Origin: a virus
IMG/VR virus record: IMGVR_UViG_3300031837_000030
Coordinates: 1-43,713 of that record
DNA: 43,713 bases
Strand: one strand, 5' to 3'
The position numbers were made by a program, and so were the translations under genes. Shown one piece after another: positions 39,537 through 43,713 of this stretch. Under the pieces are notes generated by a model. The model was not told where the DNA came from, did no database searches, and saw only the letters and a program-made list of their open reading frames with translations. Position 1 is the stretch's first letter, and each line of letters opens with the position of its first letter.

Positions 39537-39905
39537 CTATGTCACCTTGAACGCCTTCCACGTCTCCTGCCACCCAAACCTTTTCATCATCGTTGCTGCA
39601 AACCCTATGCCAAACTTGGGCGAGATGAAACAAAACGCCCCCGATGGAAAAACCTTCCGCAACGCCTCGTGCAAGAGAGCAATTCCCTTCAACCGCACCA
39701 CAACATGCGGTCTGCGGTCGCAAATCATCACGAGTTCGGGAACCATCTTCACTCCGCACATCATAATCGGCGTATCTTCCTCATCTACAACAACAAAGGC
39801 GTGCTGTAAGTCCTTCGGAAAGCCATCGTCAAAGTTCAGTTGCAACTCATTGTATATCGCTTCCAAAATAGGCAGGTCGCGGGCTTCTAGCGGGCGCGTG
39901 GTCAT
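39537..39905 (-). CDS. GNAT-like protein, possible T7 gp13 analogue, 122 aa
   Basis: Starts MTTRPLEARDLPILEAIYNE, the opening of GNAT acetyltransferases, and continues with strands (HAFVVVDEEDTPIMMCGVK) and a C-terminal RFGWQETWKAF. The acetyl-CoA loop (Q/RxxGxG/A) is not evident, so activity is doubtful. T7 gp13, an internal virion protein with a GNAT fold, sits next to ejection proteins in the same way. ATG 39905 overlaps the upstream stop. Confidence 0.68.
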   Translation of the reverse strand: MTTRPLEARDLPILEAIYNELQLNFDDGFPKDLQHAFVVVDEEDTPIMMCGVKMVPELVMICDRRPHVVVRLKGIALLHEALRKVFPSGAFCFISPKFGIGFAATMMKRFGWQETWKAFKVT

Positions 39906-40468
39906 ACCTTACCCCGCTGCGGTGGTTTGCTGCCGCGATATGGAATTGGCCCGAAGCCGCTGAGTCCAGAACCGGGGCGTCCAGTACCACCACCCTGCGA
40001 TGTTCCACGTGGAACACTCACGCCGCCCGTCACTGGCATGGGCGTTGTGCCACCGTGGAAAACTGGAGTCGTGTTGCTGCTCGTCGGGTAGGAAGCGAAC
40101 GCCTGAAAGTAAAGTTTTTGGCTTCCCGTCGCAAGATTTATCTCCCGCGATGGGCCGCTGTACTCAGGGAAGGGGTTGGTCATCTGCGGACTCTCGGAAG
40201 ATTCCACATGATAGGTGCAGCCCTGATAGAAGTCTGCTCCGTGCGCGATGGAAACATGATGCCCGACCCCCGTAGGCGTGACTGTCACTGACTGTAGCGG
40301 CGGCGGGGGGTGTGGGGTTCCTTCGAGACTCGAATTTGTCTGCTGGGCTACTTGCTTCGTGTTCGTGTGCAGGTCAGAAACTAGTTCGTGAAGACGCGCC
40401 CCAAACTCAGGGTGCCCCTCCAGCTTGAGGGTGCGTATCCAATCGAGATTGCGCGGAGTTTCCGGCAT
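39902..40468 (-). CDS. Hypothetical virion-associated protein, 188 aa
   Basis: Residues 1-45 form a helix-rich domain (RLHELVSDLHTNTKQVAQQ), then a Pro-rich linker (PHPPPPLQ), a beta-rich middle (GVGHHVSIAHGADF) and a Gly/Pro/Arg-rich tail (GGTGRPGSGLSG). Starts one base before the tail gene's stop ends (TAATG). Likely a tail or neck accessory; family not recognised. Confidence 0.62.
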   Translation of the reverse strand: MPETPRNLDWIRTLKLEGHPEFGARLHELVSDLHTNTKQVAQQTNSSLEGTPHPPPPLQSVTVTPTGVGHHVSIAHGADFYQGCTYHVESSESPQMTNPFPEYSGPSREINLATGSQKLYFQAFASYPTSSNTTPVFHGGTTPMPVTGGVSVPRGTSQGGGTGRPGSGLSGFGPIPYRGSKPPQRGKV

Positions 40469-43400
40469 TATTTGTTCGCTCCGGTGATTTTAAGTTTTGC
40501 ATCTGCAATGAACGCTGTAAGCCGTGTCATTTTGAAGCTGTTGTCCGTCCCTTCAGTGGGAAACGAGGCAATCTTGATGGCGATTCTGTCGCCAGTGCAT
40601 TGACCGCCGCCAAACTCTCTGTCCTTGAAATAGTTCGGGGTGAGAGTACGAGTTGTGGATAACTTCCACAATCTTTGTAGGGAATCAGAATAGTAACTGC
40701 ACGTTACTTTGCCGACACCTTGCACGTAGATTCTCAGGTAGGCAAGCAAAATACGAAGCCCCTTGAGTTGCAACGCCTGCGCCTTTTCAGGATCAAGGAA
40801 AAAGTAGGTGACGTAGTAAGGTTGCACGAGTCCAAAGTCCTCATCCGTGAGAAGTGCCGGGTTCAGTGTGTAGATATTTCCGAACCCCGCCGATTCGCCG
40901 TAAGCCTGTCCATTGCCGCCCAACATCACCAACGTCAGCGCCGCTCCGTTCGATCGATACATCCGCACCGCGCCGTTCATCGGAAGGTTCCACGGCGCCC
41001 ACTTGCGCGAATTGTCTGTCGCAATCAGCTTTCCAGCAAATGACGGGTGGAACGGCGGCGAACCAGCAATCGCTGAGGCTGAGTTGAGGTTGCGATAGTT
41101 CAGCACGTAGATTTTATTCGGAGCCGTAGCAGCACCAATGGGTACGCCGAACATCAGCAGCCGCTGTACGGGGTCATTCAAACCCCAGACTGTCAGCGCC
41201 GCGTCCATGTTGATTTGGATGGCCGTATTGCTCTTGGTAGGGTCATACCAGTTTGGCTGAATCTCTTGGCTGATTTTTTCAACAGTTCCCCCGCCGAAGA
41301 TAACCGCTCCGCCTTCGGTGGGCCATGCCATCCAATCATCCCCACCCGATGAAGTAACGTCATCCGCTTGCGAGTGAGTGAGGCTGATAGCCGAGAGAAT
41401 TCCGCAATCCGCAGAGACTTCATTGACCTGCCAGCCCGAAGGCTCGGTGACGCCGCTGCCGGTGGTTTCGTGCAACCGTCCCGAAGGGGCTTGTGTGAGC
41501 AAATAGAGCGTATCGCGGAGGATGCCTATGTCCATCAGCTTAGATGGGTCATTGTTGGGGCCAAACTGCCCCGACACGCCATCGACTCCCTCTGGGTTGT
41601 TGAGATACGAGCCATATGCCAACTCATCCGTGTAGGGCGTTTCTGAGTCGATGAGCATTGTCTCGGATAGCGTGGCCTGACCGCTGAAGATTTGATAATA
41701 GAGAACCGTGTCAGGCGGTATGCTGTCTGGTGTTGGCAAGTTAAATTCTTGCTGATACCATCCGGTTTTTGTGAAATTAATTATCGCTTGCGTCTGAAAT
41801 CCAGTTACGGGGCTTGTGATGGTTGCAACAAAACTCCCCGGCGACTGCACAACAAGGTAGCACCTAAAAATATAGGTCACACCCGTTGGGTCATCGTCTA
41901 CAATCCCAATCGGAGCGCCATAGGCATCTTCATAGAATCCCTGAGATAGCCCAGCCGTTCCAAGCGCGGCGTTCATGTTCCACGCCTGACCACCAAACCT
42001 GCCTGCAACAAGAGAGCCGCCGTTACCTGTTATAGTCCAACCCAGTGGCACAGTAGGCGCTAGAGCAGAAGCGCCACCACCAAATCCCATATTGAGCAGG
42101 TTGTTGATGATGTTTCTTTGGCCCCACGTTAGCAGACGCGATTCGTAAGCGCCAAAGCCCAAAGCCCCATCGAGCTTTATCTGATTTGCCAAAGTGTTAC
42201 CGGGAATAGATATGCCGAGCGCCGCGTAGAGCGTATTGTCTGAGAAATCCAGAACAACAGAGGTCGTGGTGTTGTCGTTTACCTGCGTGGAAGTGCCGAT
42301 AATCTGGCCTTCCGTCTGTGGTGTTTGCGGAATATAAAAGAACGGCGGCAACTCACCCGGCACATTCGGTTGCGCTCCCGTAAATGCAAGGATTCTCGCC
42401 TTAACATACGAAGGCCCGATAGGAATATTCGTTACCGATAGATATTGTCCTCCGTTCGCAATAATGGTGACGGGTGGAGATGGTGCGGGAATTGCTCCCT
42501 CGTCCGTCAACCAAAGCACCTCCATCAAGTGAAGCCCCGGCGCTGCTTGTCCAAAGGGTGTCACAGTTCCTATCGCAGTCGTCGCTCCGTTCGGCCCATA
42601 CTGCCTATATATGAACTGCGTTGGAGAAATAACCCCCGTCACATAGAAAGTTCCCTCCCACGCAAAACCCACAGTGCCCGTTGTCCACCTTCCATCGGAG
42701 TAGGAAACCGCCACATAGAAAGTCGTCGGGGTCGGGGCGGATTCCACGTTGAAGTAGGTCGGTGTCGGTGTGTTGTCAGGAATCGGCCACGCAATAGTGA
42801 TATTTCCTGTGCTTCCTGTTGCGTTGATAACGTCTGGGTCAACTGCTGTGATGGGAGTTTGAATGTAGGTGATCTGGTTTGGCGAGGGAACGGTATCGAC
42901 CGTAAATGTTCCATTGAAACTAAATGCAGTTGTTCCTGTTGCGGTTGTGACTCCCGCAATCTGAACGACACTGCCCGGATTCAGGTTGTGACTCGCTGTT
43001 GTGGTGATTGTAGTTTTACCAGCCGACCACTGCGCTTCAGCAATCGTGGTAATGACACCCGGCTCGACTCCAACAATAGAAACCGATATGCCCGGAACAA
43101 GCCCATGTGGCTCTGTCGTTGTCACCAAAGCTAGACCGGGTTCCGTCTCATTGTTGATGACGATAGAGCTAACGAAGGCAACTGTACCCGTACCAGATAG
43201 TGTGTAGTAGACAGTCACCGCAAAAGGCTGACCGATGAAGACGCGCGAAGTATCTGTAACGACCGCCATAGAAAAACCGAAGGTCGGGTCGTTCACGATA
43301 GCCGGAGTCAGCGCCGCTCCCCACTGGTCGCCCGCGCTTCCATAAGTCACCGTATTGTAAGAAGTGGTGAATGGAGTTCCCGGCGTTTTAGCTGTTCCGA

Positions 43401-43713
43401 GTAGACCACTGCCATTCCAGAGAGCGGCCTGCGAGAGATAGCTTGTTGTAGCGAATTGCGAGATGAGAACCGCGCTGATGGTGACGCCAAGAATTGTCGC
43501 GGCTGAAGGAATGGTGAAACCTAGCCCCGCAACGGTCATATCGCCCAAAGCCGTGGTCACTGGCTCGAAGTGAGTGCGGAACTGAGTTCCTACATACTGC
43601 CAATCGCCACCGACATTGCCGGGGTTTCCGTTCATGCTCTGGTTTACATCTGTTGAGTTGGAGTCCGGCATGTTAGAAATCTGTGCCTGATAGCCGACGA
43701 GAAGATTGTGCGG
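40468..43713 (-). CDS. Large tail protein, main part (starts at 712 across the junction)
   Basis: This frame stops at 40468 and is the same gene whose N-terminus is at 1-712; the ATG at 43671 is internal. In the 1,276-residue protein, two or more copies of a module TTxxHxLxPGxxVxIxGV occur (EPHGLVPGISVSIVGV, ASHNLNPGSVVQIAGV), small beta modules typical of phage tail proteins. The C-terminal half has aromatic and Asp-rich segments (YVTYFFLDPEKAQALQLKGL) as in podovirus tail nozzle or needle proteins. No tape-measure-like helical protein is seen in the genome, so a short tail is likely. Exact role unproven. Confidence 0.82.
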   Translation of the reverse strand, partial: PHNLLVGYQAQISNMPDSNSTDVNQSMNGNPGNVGGDWQYVGTQFRTHFEPVTTALGDMTVAGLGFTIPSAATILGVTISAVLISQFATTSYLSQAALWNGSGLLGTAKTPGTPFTTSYNTVTYGSAGDQWGAALTPAIVNDPTFGFSMAVVTDTSRVFIGQPFAVTVYYTLSGTGTVAFVSSIVINNETEPGLALVTTTEPHGLVPGISVSIVGVEPGVITTIAEAQWSAGKTTITTTASHNLNPGSVVQIAGVTTATGTTAFSFNGTFTVDTVPSPNQITYIQTPITAVDPDVINATGSTGNITIAWPIPDNTPTPTYFNVESAPTPTTFYVAVSYSDGRWTTGTVGFAWEGTFYVTGVISPTQFIYRQYGPNGATTAIGTVTPFGQAAPGLHLMEVLWLTDEGAIPAPSPPVTIIANGGQYLSVTNIPIGPSYVKARILAFTGAQPNVPGELPPFFYIPQTPQTEGQIIGTSTQVNDNTTTSVVLDFSDNTLYAALGISIPGNTLANQIKLDGALGFGAYESRLLTWGQRNIINNLLNMGFGGGASALAPTVPLGWTITGNGGSLVAGRFGGQAWNMNAALGTAGLSQGFYEDAYGAPIGIVDDDPTGVTYIFRCYLVVQSPGSFVATITSPVTGFQTQAIINFTKTGWYQQEFNLPTPDSIPPDTVLYYQIFSGQATLSETMLIDSETPYTDELAYGSYLNNPEGVDGVSGQFGPNNDPSKLMDIGILRDTLYLLTQAPSGRLHETTGSGVTEPSGWQVNEVSADCGILSAISLTHSQADDVTSSGGDDWMAWPTEGGAVIFGGGTVEKISQEIQPNWYDPTKSNTAIQINMDAALTVWGLNDPVQRLLMFGVPIGAATAPNKIYVLNYRNLNSASAIAGSPPFHPSFAGKLIATDNSRKWAPWNLPMNGAVRMYRSNGAALTLVMLGGNGQAYGESAGFGNIYTLNPALLTDEDFGLVQPYYVTYFFLDPEKAQALQLKGLRILLAYLRIYVQGVGKVTCSYYSDSLQRLWKLSTTRTLTPNYFKDREFGGGQCTGDRIAIKIASFPTEGTDNSFKMTRLTAFIADAKLKITGANK
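43587..43713. repeat. Exact end repeat of the contig (right copy)
   Basis: Identical to 1-127 (see that entry). It marks the circle junction; a true map has one copy, and all coordinates from 43587 on duplicate 1-127. Confidence 0.93.

Noticed and set aside
1-43713. tRNA genes, insertion sequences, integrase, reverse transcriptase or DGR
   Set aside because: None recognised on either strand by reading; no template-variable repeat pair was seen for the tail genes. A formal tRNA and HMM search was not possible here.

Overview
The window looks like one complete genome of a tailed, probably short-tailed (podovirus-like) bacteriophage, given as a circular contig cut inside its largest tail gene. 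The first 127 bases (1-127) are repeated exactly at 43587-43713, so the unique unit is 43,586 bp. A 1,276-residue tail protein starts at 712 on the minus strand and runs off the left edge to finish at 40468. The host is not determined. Two tail proteins carry bacterial Sec signal peptides ending Ala|Gln, and the lysis genes (an N-acetylmuramidase-like endolysin, a lipoprotein, small membrane proteins) suggest a diderm host. An acidobacterial or other soil bacterium is a guess from the style of the signal peptides only.

Layout. Two divergent transcription units start from a control region at about 17950-18084, which has back-to-back promoters with identical -35 and -10 hexamers and three copies of a TTAGC-type motif. 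Rightward (+, 18085-29511) lies the early region: a ParB/KorB-like protein, a pentapeptide-repeat protein, an ERF single-strand annealing protein, a YqaJ-type exonuclease, a KTSC protein, a DEAH helicase, a DUF433 antitoxin-like protein, a VRR-NUC nuclease, an HNH nuclease and many tiny genes joined by ATGA/GTGA overlaps. A 394-bp gene-free stretch (25013-25406) has several nested inverted repeats and may encode a structured RNA or origin. Leftward (-, from 17950 through the circle junction to 29611) come a Cro/CI-like regulator, a J-domain protein, small accessory genes, terminase small and large subunits, portal, scaffold, major capsid protein, adaptor and tail proteins, then (right side of the window, read leftward) tail and ejection proteins, a tail fibre, a tailspike and a lysis cassette. 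The two units converge at about 29.5 kb.

How it works together. Virion assembly is self-coded. DNA metabolism seems to rely on host polymerases plus phage recombination (ERF, YqaJ, helicase, VRR-NUC), since I see no DNA polymerase, primase, RNA polymerase or integrase. The regulator and ParB-like protein at the divergent promoter probably set the switch between the two units. The most unusual items are the two Sec-signal, cysteine-rich tail proteins, the structured gene-free region, the near-identical 15-bp pentapeptide array, a J domain apparently nested inside another domain, two tiny coupled genes interrupted by in-frame TAA codons, and a lone P63C-domain fragment lying against the direction of the late operon.
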